DNA of 64,000 bases, taken from positions 310,001 to 374,000 of the forward strand of contig NZ_CWKH01000002.1 in assembly GCF_001245615.1 (NCBI RefSeq), in the 5' to 3' direction. The notes under the pieces are model-generated. The model saw nothing but the letters and a program-made list of their open reading frames with translations, did no database searches and was not told the origin of the DNA. Every line of letters starts with the position of its first letter. Positions within the stretch are counted from its first letter, which is position 1. Shown piece by piece: positions 54,331 to 63,817 of this stretch. Position numbers and translations under genes: made by a program. The DNA is from Mycolicibacterium neworleansense. GTDB lineage: Bacteria; Actinomycetota; Actinomycetes; Mycobacteriales; Mycobacteriaceae.

Positions 54331-56429
54331 CCCTCATCGAACCGCATGCCATCGGACAGCCGATGGCCCGCACCGACGGACATGCGAAGGTCACCGGTGC
54401 CGCGCGCTACGCATTCGAGCAGCAGGTCGAGCATCCGGCCTACCTGCACCCGATCCAGGCCACCATCGCTCGGGGTCGGGTCGCTGCGATGGACACCACC
54501 GCGGCACTCGCCCTCGACGGAGTTCTCGATGTGCTGACCGTGTTCGACGCGCCCGAACTTGCCGATACGTCCGACGGCGAACTGGCGATCCTTCAAGACG
54601 ACCGAGTGCACTTCCGCGGTCAGATCATCGGTGGCGTGGTCGCCGAGACCGCTGAGATCGCCCGTGAGGCAAGCGCTCTGGTGCGGGTGCACTATGGCGA
54701 GGAACCACACGACGTGGAGCTGTCGGCGGATCACCCCGGCCTCTACACGCCCGAGTCGGTCAATCCGTCGTTCCCCGCCGACACCGATCAGGGCGACGTG
54801 GAGACCGCGCTGGCCACCGCCGAGGTGACTGTCGACGCGACCTACAGCACGCCGATCGAGCACAACAACCCGATGGAACCGCACGCCTGCATCGCGCACT
54901 GGACGATGCGCGACGGCCGGCCCGCGGTGACCCTGTACGACTCGACGCAGGGCGTCCATGTGGTGCGCAAGACGCTGGCTCCGCTGCTCGACCTGCAGCC
55001 CGAGCAGCTTCGGGTGGTGGCGCCGCATGTCGGCGGTGGATTCGGGTCGAAGGGCGCGCCGCACGCGCACGACGTGCTGGCACTACTGGCCGCCCGACGT
55101 GCCGATGGCCGGCCGGTGAAGCTGGCGCTGACCCGGCAACAGATGTTCTCCGTCGTCGGCTATCGCACCCCGACCATCCAGCGCCTGCGACTGGGCGCCG
55201 ATACGGATGGCCGCCTCGTCGCCCTGGTACACGATGTCGTCGAACAGACCTCAACCGTCAAGGAATTCGCCGAGCAGACCGCTGTCACCTCCCGCAAGAT
55301 GTACGCCTGCCCGAACCGGCGCACGTCGCATCGGTTGGCCGCTCTCGACGTGCCCGTTCCGTTCTGGATGCGAGCACCCGGCGAATGTCCCGGCACGTTC
55401 GCGGCCGAGGTCGCGATGGACGAGCTCGCGGTGGCGTGCAAACTCGATCCGATCGAGCTGCGGGCACGCAATGAGCCCGAGGTCGATCCGGAATCGGGGA
55501 AGCCGTGGTCGGGACGTCATCTCGTCGAGTGTCTACAGGTCGGCGCGGAGCGATTCGGCTGGTATCCCCGTGATCCACGACCCACCAAACACCTTGCCGG
55601 CAACTGGTTCATCGGCACCGGGGTGGCCGCGGCGACCTTTCCCGGCATGGCCATGGAGGGCAACACGGCACGGATCAGCCACCCTGGGCATGGCCACTAC
55701 ACGGTGCAGATCGGCGCCGCCGACATCGGCACCGGCACCTGGACCGCGCTGACGCAGATCGCCGCCGACGCACTGGGATGCGACGTCGCCGCGGTCGACC
55801 TGCAAATCGGTGACACCGACCTACCGCAGGCGTCGGTGGCCGGCGGCTCGTCCGGAATCACCTCGTGGGGATCGGCAATTGTGGCCGCGGCCAAGCAGTT
55901 TCGACGCGAGCACGGAGAGCATCCGCATGTCGGTGTAACAGCGACGGCGGAGGCGCCGCAGAACCCCGACGCCGAGGCATTCACCGTCCAGTCGTTCGGC
56001 GCCCACTTCGTCGAGGCCCACGTCAACCGCGACACCGCTGAGATCCGGATCCCCCGGATGCTCGGCGTCTTCTCGGTGGGCCGTGCCATCAATGCGCGCA
56101 CGCTGCGATCACAGTTGATCGGCGGCATAACCATGGGGTTGTCCATGGCGCTGCACGAGGAGAGCGTCCGGGACCCGCACTTCGGGCATGTGGTCACGCA
56201 GGACCTCGCGTCCTATCACATCAGCGCCCACGCCGATGTCCCCGATGTCGATGCGATCTGGCTCGACGAGGTCGAGGAACACCTCAACCCGATGGGCTCC
56301 CGCGGAGCGGGCGAGATCGGCATCGTCGGGGCGGCCGCGGCGGTGGTCAACGCCATTCACCACGCCACTGGGGTTCGGGTCCGGGACCTGCCGGTCACCC
56401 TCGACAAGGTGTTGGCCGGGCTGCCCTGA
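54327..56429 (+). CDS. paoC: Aldehyde oxidoreductase molybdenum-binding subunit (PaoC-like)
   Basis: Catalytic subunit of 700 aa, slightly short for the family. N-terminal RTDGHAKVTGAARYAFE, then NNPMEPHACIAHW, VVAPHVGGGFGSKGAPHAH, and near the C-terminus SRGAGEIGIVGAAAAVVNA, with the catalytic Glu of the GxGE motif. It binds the molybdopterin cofactor, likely the MCD form as in PaoC. Oxidises an aldehyde or N-heterocycle; substrate unknown. No XdhC-like maturation gene is adjacent. Confidence 0.9.
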   Translation: MTLIEPHAIGQPMARTDGHAKVTGAARYAFEQQVEHPAYLHPIQATIARGRVAAMDTTAALALDGVLDVLTVFDAPELADTSDGELAILQDDRVHFRGQIIGGVVAETAEIAREASALVRVHYGEEPHDVELSADHPGLYTPESVNPSFPADTDQGDVETALATAEVTVDATYSTPIEHNNPMEPHACIAHWTMRDGRPAVTLYDSTQGVHVVRKTLAPLLDLQPEQLRVVAPHVGGGFGSKGAPHAHDVLALLAARRADGRPVKLALTRQQMFSVVGYRTPTIQRLRLGADTDGRLVALVHDVVEQTSTVKEFAEQTAVTSRKMYACPNRRTSHRLAALDVPVPFWMRAPGECPGTFAAEVAMDELAVACKLDPIELRARNEPEVDPESGKPWSGRHLVECLQVGAERFGWYPRDPRPTKHLAGNWFIGTGVAAATFPGMAMEGNTARISHPGHGHYTVQIGAADIGTGTWTALTQIAADALGCDVAAVDLQIGDTDLPQASVAGGSSGITSWGSAIVAAAKQFRREHGEHPHVGVTATAEAPQNPDAEAFTVQSFGAHFVEAHVNRDTAEIRIPRMLGVFSVGRAINARTLRSQLIGGITMGLSMALHEESVRDPHFGHVVTQDLASYHISAHADVPDVDAIWLDEVEEHLNPMGSRGAGEIGIVGAAAAVVNAIHHATGVRVRDLPVTLDKVLAGLP

Positions 56430-56435
56430 GAGCGG

Positions 56436-56804
56436 TCAGCCCGCGAGGTCGTTCTCGGTGAGTTCGGTGGCGGCCAGCGCGGCGGCCAAGGTGTCATGGC
56501 GGAACACCGAGGTGACGTGGTCGTGCACCACCCGGAAGGCGGCCGCACCGGCGTGAGCTGTCCCGTCCGCGGTCCGGACGGTCTGCTCGACGACGACGAC
56601 GCCGTCGTGGACGAACATCCGGCCCGGCGTCACGGTGTCGCCGGCGGATGCGGCCCAGTCGCGGAGGGCGGCATGTCCCTGGGCGGCCCCGCCGGCGTTG
56701 CCCAGCTCGATGTCATCGCTGGACAGCGCGATCAGGGTGTCGATGTCCTTGTCGTTCAGCGCGTCGTGCCAGGCCAGAACCGTGGCGATCTCGGATGTGG
56801 TCAT
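56436..56804 (-). CDS. NTF2-like/SnoaL-type small protein
   Basis: 122 aa with an NTF2-like cone fold pattern: TVLAWHDALNDKDIDTLIALSSDDIELG, then HAALRDWA, then the beta-strand run VVVEQTVRTADGTAHAG and a C-terminal VFRHDTLAAAL. May be a small-molecule isomerase, hydrolase or binding protein; not assignable. ATG 56804 is chosen, 6 codons inside the longest frame. It ends 6 nt from paoC on the other strand, and runs 18 nt behind the mycothiol-dependent enzyme gene. Confidence 0.78.
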   Translation of the reverse strand: MTTSEIATVLAWHDALNDKDIDTLIALSSDDIELGNAGGAAQGHAALRDWAASAGDTVTPGRMFVHDGVVVVEQTVRTADGTAHAGAAAFRVVHDHVTSVFRHDTLAAALAATELTENDLAG

Positions 56805-56822
56805 GAACGAAACGTACGCCAC

Positions 56823-57575
56823 TCAGAACGGTGTGCGCTCCAGCCAGGCGTCCCAGGTTGCGGTGTCGCCGAACACTTCCAGCCCGAGGTCGGCCGCAGT
56901 CCCCCGCCGGGTGATCGCCAACAACAGGTCGTTGGCCGGGCCGCGAAGTGCGACGGTGCCCTTACCGTGGCTGTGGGACCACCCGAGGCCGTCCTCGTCG
57001 TTCTCCACCGTCCACTCCCCCGTCGGGCCCAGACCGTCGTCGGTGGCGTGCAGGTGGATGCTGGTGTCCGACGGGAGCGGTTCTCCGTGCCGCTTCTTGG
57101 CCATGCCGGTGGAGATGTCCAGCCATTCACTGATCGCATCGGCGGCCAGGTCGGGCGGCAGCTTGAATTCGGTCCCTACGGCCAGCGCGGCGTCGGCGTG
57201 GTGTACCGCCGCTTCGTGCACCCGTCGCCGGATCCACCAGCCCCCGGGCTTGGGGCCCAGGAACGTCCACACCCTGGTGTCGGTGCCCACCTGGTCGACC
57301 GCCTTGAGGACTTGAACCGCACCGGCGTTGAGCCATTCGATCGCGCCGTCGAGATCGTCAGGTGGCCTGCCCTCATGAACCTCCCGCGGATCCAGCGGCG
57401 AGACCCGGCGCTCGGAGATAATCTGTGCCGCCCAACGGTTTCCGCGCCCGACGTGGCGGAACAGTTGCTTGAGCGTCCAGTCCGGGCACGTCGGCACCGG
57501 CGTCTCGGGATCGCTGGAGGCGATCAGCTCCCCGAACGAACGGGTCTGGTCGAGCAGAGCAGCTCGGAAGTCCAC
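56823..57575 (-). CDS. Maleylpyruvate isomerase family, mycothiol-dependent
   Basis: 250 aa. The N-terminal DinB-like domain has metal ligands around TCPDWTLKQLFRHVGRGNRW and RVHEAAVHHADAAL (H-x-x-x-H-H type). The C-terminal MDMPI_C domain contains LRGPANDLLLAITRR. Uses mycothiol as thiol cofactor; substrate unknown. GTG start, 1 nt after the P450 stop, so it is in an operon with it. Confidence 0.88.
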   Translation of the reverse strand: MDFRAALLDQTRSFGELIASSDPETPVPTCPDWTLKQLFRHVGRGNRWAAQIISERRVSPLDPREVHEGRPPDDLDGAIEWLNAGAVQVLKAVDQVGTDTRVWTFLGPKPGGWWIRRRVHEAAVHHADAALAVGTEFKLPPDLAADAISEWLDISTGMAKKRHGEPLPSDTSIHLHATDDGLGPTGEWTVENDEDGLGWSHSHGKGTVALRGPANDLLLAITRRGTAADLGLEVFGDTATWDAWLERTPF

Positions 57576-57576
57576 G

Positions 57577-58893
57577 TCACGAACTTACCGCTGTGCGTGC
57601 CTTCCCGAGCGTGATCGGCAGAGTCGACCAGCCGCGCAGGATGCGGGTCTCGCGGCGGCTACCAACGCCGGCTGCCCGTGCGTCGGGGAACCGGTCGAAG
57701 AACGTCTGCAGGCCGACCTGGCCTTCGGCCCGGGCCAGTGCCGCACCCAGGCAGAAGTGTCTGCCGCCGGAGAACGACAGGTGCCGTCCGGCGTTCTCGC
57801 GTTCGATGTCGAAGCGGTGCGGATCGGTGAACACCGCCGGGTCACGATTGGCGCCGGCGAGGTGGACGATGACGAGTTCCCCGGCCTGCACCGGGGTTCC
57901 GGCCACTTCGGTGTCCCGGAGGGCCACCCGCGCGCTCATCAGCACCGGGGAGTCCAGGCGCAGAATCTCCTCCACCGTGTTCGGCCACAGCTCGGGGCGG
58001 GCGGCCAGGGTGGTGAGGTGTTCGGGATGGTCGAGCAGCATCCGGATGCCGTTGCCCAGCAGGTTGACCGTGGTCTCGAACCCGGCGGCGAGCACGAGCC
58101 CGGCCAGCGCCCGCAGTTCTGATTCGTTGAGCGGTTCCCCGGCCGCACCGGCCTCGGAGGCTTGGATGATCTGGCTGAGCAGGTCCTCGCCGGGGTTGCG
58201 CCGCAGGTGACGCAGGTGATCGGTCAGCCAGGTCTCGAATCCGTGGATGCCGGAGTTCACCTCCTGGTACTGCCGCCACGTCAGGCCGATGTCCAGGCTG
58301 GGTGCGCCGAGCTCGCCGAAGCGCAGGATCTGGGACCGGTCGGCGTCGGGCACGCCCAGGATGTCGCTGATCACCGCGACCGGCAGCTGGGCGCAGTAGC
58401 GGTCGACGATGTTGACCACGCCGGCGTCGCCGTCCATCGAATCCAGCAGTTCGTTGGCGGTTTCCTGCACCCGTTCGCGCAGCCGGGCCACCGCCCGGGT
58501 GGTGAACACCGAGGAGACCAGCTTGCGGTAGCGGGTGTGATCGGGCGGTTCCACGGCGAGCAGTGAGGGCGGCAGCAGCGGGTGCAGCGATCCGGTGTCG
58601 GTCTTGTCGGCCACCCAGCGCAGCGGCTTCGGCAGGTTGCCGCCCAGCCGCGACACCCGGAAATCCTCGGAGCGCAGCAACGCGGTGGCCACGTCGTGGT
58701 CGAAGGTCATCAGCAGGGCGCGACCACGCACAATTGGTCCTTGACGGCGCATTTCGTCGGCGAACGGCGCCGGATCGGCCCGCACCTGCGGGTCGGCGAT
58801 CAGCCGAGCCTGCGGATCGCCGTGGCGCATCCCGTACGCAGATATACCTCGAACCACCCCGTGCAGGGCCATCCACCGGATTCGTTCCCGCAT
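57577..58893 (-). CDS. Cytochrome P450, CYP140A-like
   Basis: Cytosolic P450 of 438 aa, the same length as CYP140A1 of M. tuberculosis. I-helix LAGLVLAAGFETTVNLLGNG, K-helix EEILRLDSP, heme loop FSGGRHFCLGAALARAEG with the axial Cys. The N-terminus (IRWMALHGVVRGISAYG) and C-terminus (RRETRILRGWSTLPITLG) also read like CYP140A. Substrate unknown. It forms a two-gene unit with the mycothiol-dependent enzyme. Confidence 0.9.
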   Translation of the reverse strand: MRERIRWMALHGVVRGISAYGMRHGDPQARLIADPQVRADPAPFADEMRRQGPIVRGRALLMTFDHDVATALLRSEDFRVSRLGGNLPKPLRWVADKTDTGSLHPLLPPSLLAVEPPDHTRYRKLVSSVFTTRAVARLRERVQETANELLDSMDGDAGVVNIVDRYCAQLPVAVISDILGVPDADRSQILRFGELGAPSLDIGLTWRQYQEVNSGIHGFETWLTDHLRHLRRNPGEDLLSQIIQASEAGAAGEPLNESELRALAGLVLAAGFETTVNLLGNGIRMLLDHPEHLTTLAARPELWPNTVEEILRLDSPVLMSARVALRDTEVAGTPVQAGELVIVHLAGANRDPAVFTDPHRFDIERENAGRHLSFSGGRHFCLGAALARAEGQVGLQTFFDRFPDARAAGVGSRRETRILRGWSTLPITLGKARTAVSS

Positions 58894-58931
58894 GGCCCGA
58901 GCCTACGACCGCGGAATTTGTTCTACAAGCG

Positions 58932-60263
58932 TCAAACAGTGGCGACGGGTCGTCCCAGGGCGTACACCCGCCAGCCGGCGTCCCGCCACCGCTGCGCGTC
59001 CAGGCAATTGCGGCCGTCGACAACGACTTTGACGCGCACCGTGTCGGCGAGCTCGGCGGGATCCAGGTCGACGAACTCGGCCCACTCGGTGAGGACCAGC
59101 ACCGCGTCGGCCCGGTCGCAGGCCTCGATCACCGACGTGGAGTAGTTCAGCGTGGGAAACACCCGCTGCGAGTTGTCCATCGCCTTGGGGTCATACACGT
59201 TGACCGCGGCGCCGTTCAGCTGCAGCATGCCGGCGACGTTGAGCGCGGGCGAATCGCGCACATCGTCGGATTCGGGTTTGAAGGCCGCGCCCAGGACGGC
59301 GATGTTGGCGCCCAGTAGGGATCCGCCGCAGGCCCGGGTGGTCAGCTCCACCATGGCGGTGCGCCGGCGCATGTTGATGCTGTCGACCTCGCGCAGGAAG
59401 GTCAGCGCGTGGTTGGCGCCGAGCTCACCCGCCCTGGCCATGAAGGCGCGGATGTCCTTGGGCAGGCAGCCGCCGCCGAAACCCAAGCCCGCGTTGAGGA
59501 ATCGCCGCCCGATGCGCGGGTCGTAGCCCAGCGCGTCGGCCAGCAGGGTGACGTCGGCGCCGACGGCCTCGCACACCTCGGAGATCGCGTTGATGAACGA
59601 GATCTTGGTGGCCAGGAACGCGTTGGCCGAGACCTTCACCAGCTCGGCGGTCTGCAGGTCGGTGACCAGGAACGGCACCCCGTCGGCGATCAGCGGGGCA
59701 TACAGCTCGCGGACCGCGGATTCGGAGCGGACCGAATCATGCTGAACACCAACCACAATCCGATCCGGGTGCAGCGTGTCGTGCACGGCGTATCCCTCGC
59801 GGAGGAACTCCGGGTTCCAGGCCACCTCGACATCCACATCCGCAGGCGCGAGCCCCCGGGCCCGCTCGGCCAGGTCGGCGGCGGTGCCGACGGGGACGGT
59901 GGACTTGCCGACGATCACCGCAGGCCGGCGCAGCCGTGGCACCAGGGTGTCGATGACGGCGTGCACGTGACGCAGGTCGGCGCTGTACTCGCCCTTCTTC
60001 TGCGGGGTGCCGACGCCGAGGAAGTGCACGTCGGCGAAATCGGCGGCCTCGTCGTAGTCGGTGGTGAACCGCAGGCGGCCGGCAGACAGGTTGTCGTTCA
60101 ACACCTTGCGCAGGCCGGGCTCGTAGAACGGGATGTCTCCGGCGGCGAGTTTGGCCACCTTGCCCGGGTCGATGTCGACCCCGATCACCTCATGGCCGAG
60201 TTCGGCCATCCCCGCGGCATGTGTCGCGCCCAGATAGCCGGTGCCGAAAACGGTGCATCGCAT
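58932..60263 (-). CDS. udgA: UDP-glucose 6-dehydrogenase
   Basis: 443 aa. NAD-dependent two-step oxidation of UDP-glucose to UDP-glucuronate for sugar and glycan synthesis. N-terminal Rossmann GTGYLGATHAAGMAELGHEV, the conserved KSTVPVGTA, catalytic Cys in GFGGGCLPKD, and the C-terminal GAAFKPESDDVRDSP are all present. It is the counterpart of Rv0322, next to dcd in M. tuberculosis; here two genes lie between them. The 169-nt gap upstream shows only a weak CCAAC/GTTGG repeat. Confidence 0.95.
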   Translation of the reverse strand: MRCTVFGTGYLGATHAAGMAELGHEVIGVDIDPGKVAKLAAGDIPFYEPGLRKVLNDNLSAGRLRFTTDYDEAADFADVHFLGVGTPQKKGEYSADLRHVHAVIDTLVPRLRRPAVIVGKSTVPVGTAADLAERARGLAPADVDVEVAWNPEFLREGYAVHDTLHPDRIVVGVQHDSVRSESAVRELYAPLIADGVPFLVTDLQTAELVKVSANAFLATKISFINAISEVCEAVGADVTLLADALGYDPRIGRRFLNAGLGFGGGCLPKDIRAFMARAGELGANHALTFLREVDSINMRRRTAMVELTTRACGGSLLGANIAVLGAAFKPESDDVRDSPALNVAGMLQLNGAAVNVYDPKAMDNSQRVFPTLNYSTSVIEACDRADAVLVLTEWAEFVDLDPAELADTVRVKVVVDGRNCLDAQRWRDAGWRVYALGRPVATV

Positions 60264-60432
60264 ACTGCCTGGATAGGCCGCCAGAATGAGCTAGCTGCTA
60301 CGTGACACTGAGCGGCAGACCAACGTCAGGTAACGGTTGGTGGCGGGGCCCCGGATCAGCGAAATCAACGCCATGGTCGTTGTCACGCGCGCAGCGCACC
60401 CACAGCGTTGATCTCGAAGGACTCGAGGGGAC

Positions 60433-62064
60433 CTAGTGCCCGCCGAACGGGAATGGCCACGTCGGCCCGTCGCCGCCCGAGTTGTGTGAACCACCGGAGC
60501 CGGAACGACCGGGATTCCAATCACCGGAGCCCGAACCACCGGGGTTCCAGTCACCCGAGCCGCTGGAGCGGCCAGGATTCCAGTCGCCCGAGCCCCGGCC
60601 CGGGTTCCAGCCCGAGCTCGGACCCGACCCGGATCCCGGGCCCCAGTCGTCCGAGCCTGAGCCCGGCCACCGCGGGGTTTCCGGTTCGTGGCGCGACGGC
60701 GGCTGCCACGGCGGAGTCTGCTCACGCGGCTCCCACGGCGGCCGGAAGATGTTCGGCAGCCGCGGCGCGGGCGGCAGCACGACCAGCGGCGGAATGTACG
60801 GCGCCGGCGGGTTGTAGATCGGGGCCGGCGGGGGCGCCACCGGGATCGGCGCGGGCGGCGGAGCCTCGGGCGCCGGGGCGGGTGCCTGCGGCGGCGGCGC
60901 GGGGACCGCGGCGGGCTGCTCGACGTAGACAGTGCGCGGCGGCGCCTGCGGTGCCGGGGCCGGAGCTTCCTGGACCACCGGGATCGGAGCCTTGATGGTC
61001 TCTGGCGGCGGAGCCGGTGGCGGGGCCGCCGGCTGCGCGGGCTGGGCTTCCGGTGCGGGTGCGGGCAGCTTGGCCGGGGCGCTGGGCACCACTGCGCCCT
61101 GCGCCGGGGCGGGACGCTGATCGACCGTCGGCCGGATACTCACCGCGAGTGAAATAACCAGGGCCACAACGCCAACCACGAACACCGATGTCAATGCGGA
61201 GCCGACGAGAAGGAACGGTTTGCGCTCCTCGTCCATCGGCATCTCGTCGGCGACGAGGTCCACCCCGTCGAGCGATTCGGCACCGACCGGGGCCATCTCG
61301 GTGGCCAGGCCGGACAACGCGTAGGCACTGCCGGCGGTCGTCCCGTCGGGATCCTGCGAGTAGGCCAGGCCGACGGTGGTGGCCTCGAACGCCGGGGCGT
61401 TGGCGGAGGCAAGGGCCGCCCCGCGGGCCAGTGCCATCTCGGGCTCGTCCGGGGCGCTGATCGGAAGCGACACCAGCGGCTCCAGATGGGCCTTGACCGA
61501 GGCGACGTCGACACCTGAACCGAGGACGAACATGCCCTGCGGAGCTGAATCGGCGGCGGCGACCGCGGCGGCCATATCGGTGAGCACGGCCATGGCGTCG
61601 GCACTGTGCAGAGACCGGCTCAGCACCTTGACCACCGAGCCGTCATCGGTCTTCACCACCGACAGCGTCGCGGCGTCACGGTCGATGAACAGCAGAGCTG
61701 TGGTGTCGTATCCGACCGCGCGGCCGACCGCCTGGGCCAGGGCCGCGGCGGCATGGCTTTCGGAGACCAGCATGACGTCATCGATGCCGTGCGCGGACAG
61801 TGTGTCGCGCAACGCGGCGGCGTCGGAATGGTCGGTCCACGTGACACCGATCGACTTCAGATGGTGTCCGCCCGCAGTGGCGCTCTCCTGGGTTCCGAGG
61901 ATGGCGGCGACGACCTGATCGGACGCACTGGTGGTTGCCGAATCCTCACCGGAAGTGACGTCGAAGACGTCGTGATCGACGGTTACCCCGTCGGCTTTCT
62001 CCCCCTCGACCAGCACCATGCGGACCGTCGTAGGTGCCATCGCCACACCCAATACGATGTCCAC
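60433..62064 (-). CDS. DUF7159-like membrane-anchored Hsp70-fold protein with Pro-rich tail
   Basis: 543 aa. The N-terminal half (VDIVLGVAMAPTTVRMVLVEG, DTTALLFIDRDAATLSVV, MFVLGSGVDVASV) is a degenerate actin/Hsp70-like fold seen in mycobacterial DUF7159 proteins; ATP-binding loops are weak. One transmembrane helix (about 276-298) is followed by about 160 Pro/Ala-rich residues and a C-terminal GSGDWNPG repeat. The GTG at 62064 is preferred to the longest frame because GGAGGA sits 5 nt upstream. Third membrane-anchored Hsp70-like protein in this window. Function unknown. Confidence 0.75.
   Translation of the reverse strand: MDIVLGVAMAPTTVRMVLVEGEKADGVTVDHDVFDVTSGEDSATTSASDQVVAAILGTQESATAGGHHLKSIGVTWTDHSDAAALRDTLSAHGIDDVMLVSESHAAAALAQAVGRAVGYDTTALLFIDRDAATLSVVKTDDGSVVKVLSRSLHSADAMAVLTDMAAAVAAADSAPQGMFVLGSGVDVASVKAHLEPLVSLPISAPDEPEMALARGAALASANAPAFEATTVGLAYSQDPDGTTAGSAYALSGLATEMAPVGAESLDGVDLVADEMPMDEERKPFLLVGSALTSVFVVGVVALVISLAVSIRPTVDQRPAPAQGAVVPSAPAKLPAPAPEAQPAQPAAPPPAPPPETIKAPIPVVQEAPAPAPQAPPRTVYVEQPAAVPAPPPQAPAPAPEAPPPAPIPVAPPPAPIYNPPAPYIPPLVVLPPAPRLPNIFRPPWEPREQTPPWQPPSRHEPETPRWPGSGSDDWGPGSGSGPSSGWNPGRGSGDWNPGRSSGSGDWNPGGSGSGDWNPGRSGSGGSHNSGGDGPTWPFPFGGH
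60493..60615 (-). repeat. GSGDWNPG-coding repeat
   Basis: Four imperfect repeats of about 27-36 nt encode (S)GSGDWNPGRS-type units at the C-terminus of the DUF7159-like protein, a Trp-Asn-Pro-containing flexible segment. Confidence 0.75.
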
Positions 62065-62229
62065 CGAGTCCTCCAATGTGTTTGCTGCACTGCCTTTGTC
62101 GCCATTGCGCACACATTCCGCACGAACCGACAACTAGAACCTTCATCGGTGCAACGTGCTCGATCGTTACACCCGCGCTCATTAGCTACAGCGCTGAGAT
62201 TCCGGTCGGACCGCGACAGCCTGGTGCGT

Positions 62230-62281
62230 GCCGGCGCCGGTTAGTTAGACCCTACTCGGCATTACGACAAACGGCGCCGGC
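62230..62281 (-). terminator. Stem downstream of amt
   Basis: GCCGGCGCCG pairs with CGGCGCCGGC (10 bp) across a 32-nt loop, 4 nt past the amt stop. Arms are themselves self-complementary. Possible terminator or processing site; the 221-nt gap to the next gene holds nothing else obvious. Confidence 0.45.
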
Positions 62282-62285
62282 CGGT

Positions 62286-63620
62286 TCAGCCCGCGCTGTC
62301 TTCCTGGGCCGGATCAGGGCGCTGATCCAGGGATCCCAACTGGCCCAGCGTCCCGCCGAACAATCCGGGCCGGCGCTGCGGCAGATGCCCGTGCACGCCC
62401 TCGGCGTACGCGGATTCGGCGTGCTGGGTGAAGTCGACTCCGGTGGTCTCGTCCTCCGGGCTGAGCCGGAATCCCATGAACCGGTCGATCGCCTTGGCGA
62501 TGACGTAGGACATCGTGAACGCATAGACGGCGACGGCGACGGCTCCCAGCAGCTGCTTGCCCAGCTGGGTCAGCCCACCGCCATAGAAGAGGCCCTGCGG
62601 ACCTGCCGTCATCACCTCGGTGGCCAGGAATCCGATCAGCAGCACGCCCACCACACCGCCGACGAAGTGCACGCCCACCACATCGAGCGAGTCGTCATAG
62701 CCGAAGCGGAACTTCAGGCCGATCGCGAAAGAACAGACCACACCGGCGGCCAGGCCGACCACGACCGCGCCCAGGGTGTTGACGGTGCCGCACGACGGGG
62801 TGATCGCGACCAGACCGGCCACCACACCGGAGGCCGCGCCGAAGGTGGTGGGCTTGCCGTCACGGATCTGCTCGACGGTCAACCAGCCCAGCATGCCGAG
62901 GCAGCCGGCGACCAGGGTGTTGAGGAAGATCGCGGCGGCCGTGCCGTTGGCCGCCAGCGCCGAGCCGGCGTTGAAACCGAACCATCCGAACCACAGCAGA
63001 CCGACGCCGAGCAGCACGAAGGGCAGGTTGTGCGGACGCATCGCCTCCTGCTTGAAGCCGATGCGCGGGCCGAGCACCAGGGCCAACGCCAGGGCCGACG
63101 AGCCGGAGACGATTTCGACGACGAGGCCGCCGGCGTAGTCGAGGACGCCGAGGCCGGCCAGCCAGCCGCCCGGGCCCCAGACCCAGTGCGCGACGACGGC
63201 GTAGACGGCGACGGCCCAGATCGGGACGAACAACATCCAGGCCGCGAACTTCGCGCGGTCCGCGATGGCCCCGCTGACCAGGGCGGCGGTGATGATCGCG
63301 AAGGTCAGCTGGAACGTGGCGAACAGCAGTTCGGGTACCGCGCCGTGGGCGGTGCTGGGCGTGATGCCGAGCATGCCGAAGTGCTGCAGGCCGCCGATCA
63401 GACCGCCGCCGGCGTCATCGGAGAACGCCAGGGTGTAGCCGACCAACAGCCAGGCCACGGTGACGAGCGGGATCGAGATGAAGCTCATCATGATCATGTT
63501 GAGCACGCCGGTGGTGCGGACCATACCGCCGTAGAAGATGGCGAGGCCGGGGGTCATCAGCAGGACCAGCGCGGTGCTGGCGAGCAGCCAGGCTGTGGCG
63601 GCCGGATCGATTTCGGGCAC
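62286..63620 (-). CDS. amt: Ammonium transporter
   Basis: Amt/Rh-family ammonium channel of 444 aa with about 11 membrane helices. Seen: LLMTPGLAIFYGGMVR, FVPIWAVAVYAVVAHWVWGPGGWL, LVVEIVSGSSALALA, and DDSLDVVGVHFVGGVVG with the pore His pair pattern. The C-terminus extends about 45 residues beyond the last helix. No glnK or glnD is adjacent, unlike the usual amtB-glnK pairing. GTG start 63620 with AAGGAG upstream. The 197-nt gap to dcd shows no further feature. Confidence 0.95.
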   Translation of the reverse strand: MPEIDPAATAWLLASTALVLLMTPGLAIFYGGMVRTTGVLNMIMMSFISIPLVTVAWLLVGYTLAFSDDAGGGLIGGLQHFGMLGITPSTAHGAVPELLFATFQLTFAIITAALVSGAIADRAKFAAWMLFVPIWAVAVYAVVAHWVWGPGGWLAGLGVLDYAGGLVVEIVSGSSALALALVLGPRIGFKQEAMRPHNLPFVLLGVGLLWFGWFGFNAGSALAANGTAAAIFLNTLVAGCLGMLGWLTVEQIRDGKPTTFGAASGVVAGLVAITPSCGTVNTLGAVVVGLAAGVVCSFAIGLKFRFGYDDSLDVVGVHFVGGVVGVLLIGFLATEVMTAGPQGLFYGGGLTQLGKQLLGAVAVAVYAFTMSYVIAKAIDRFMGFRLSPEDETTGVDFTQHAESAYAEGVHGHLPQRRPGLFGGTLGQLGSLDQRPDPAQEDSAG

Positions 63621-63817
63621 GTCGAGCTCCTTTGGTCTCGACGAGAATGTCCGGCCCGCGTTTCAGCCGCGCGGCGCGCGTGTTTCAGCCGTGTTTCGTG
63701 TTGCGGTGTGGTTACTGAAAGTTCACCGGCCGCCGGTTCCGCCTGCCGAGCGTGCGTGTCTGCCGGTGGGCGCGCCGTGTTTCGTCAGCAGTTCGTGCAC
63801 GCTCGCGATGCCGCGGC

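Noticed and set aside
60300..60432. Terminator or promoter operator in the udgA upstream gap (CCAAC/GTTGG, AGCTAGCT)
   Set aside because: Short arms expected by chance; no supporting context.
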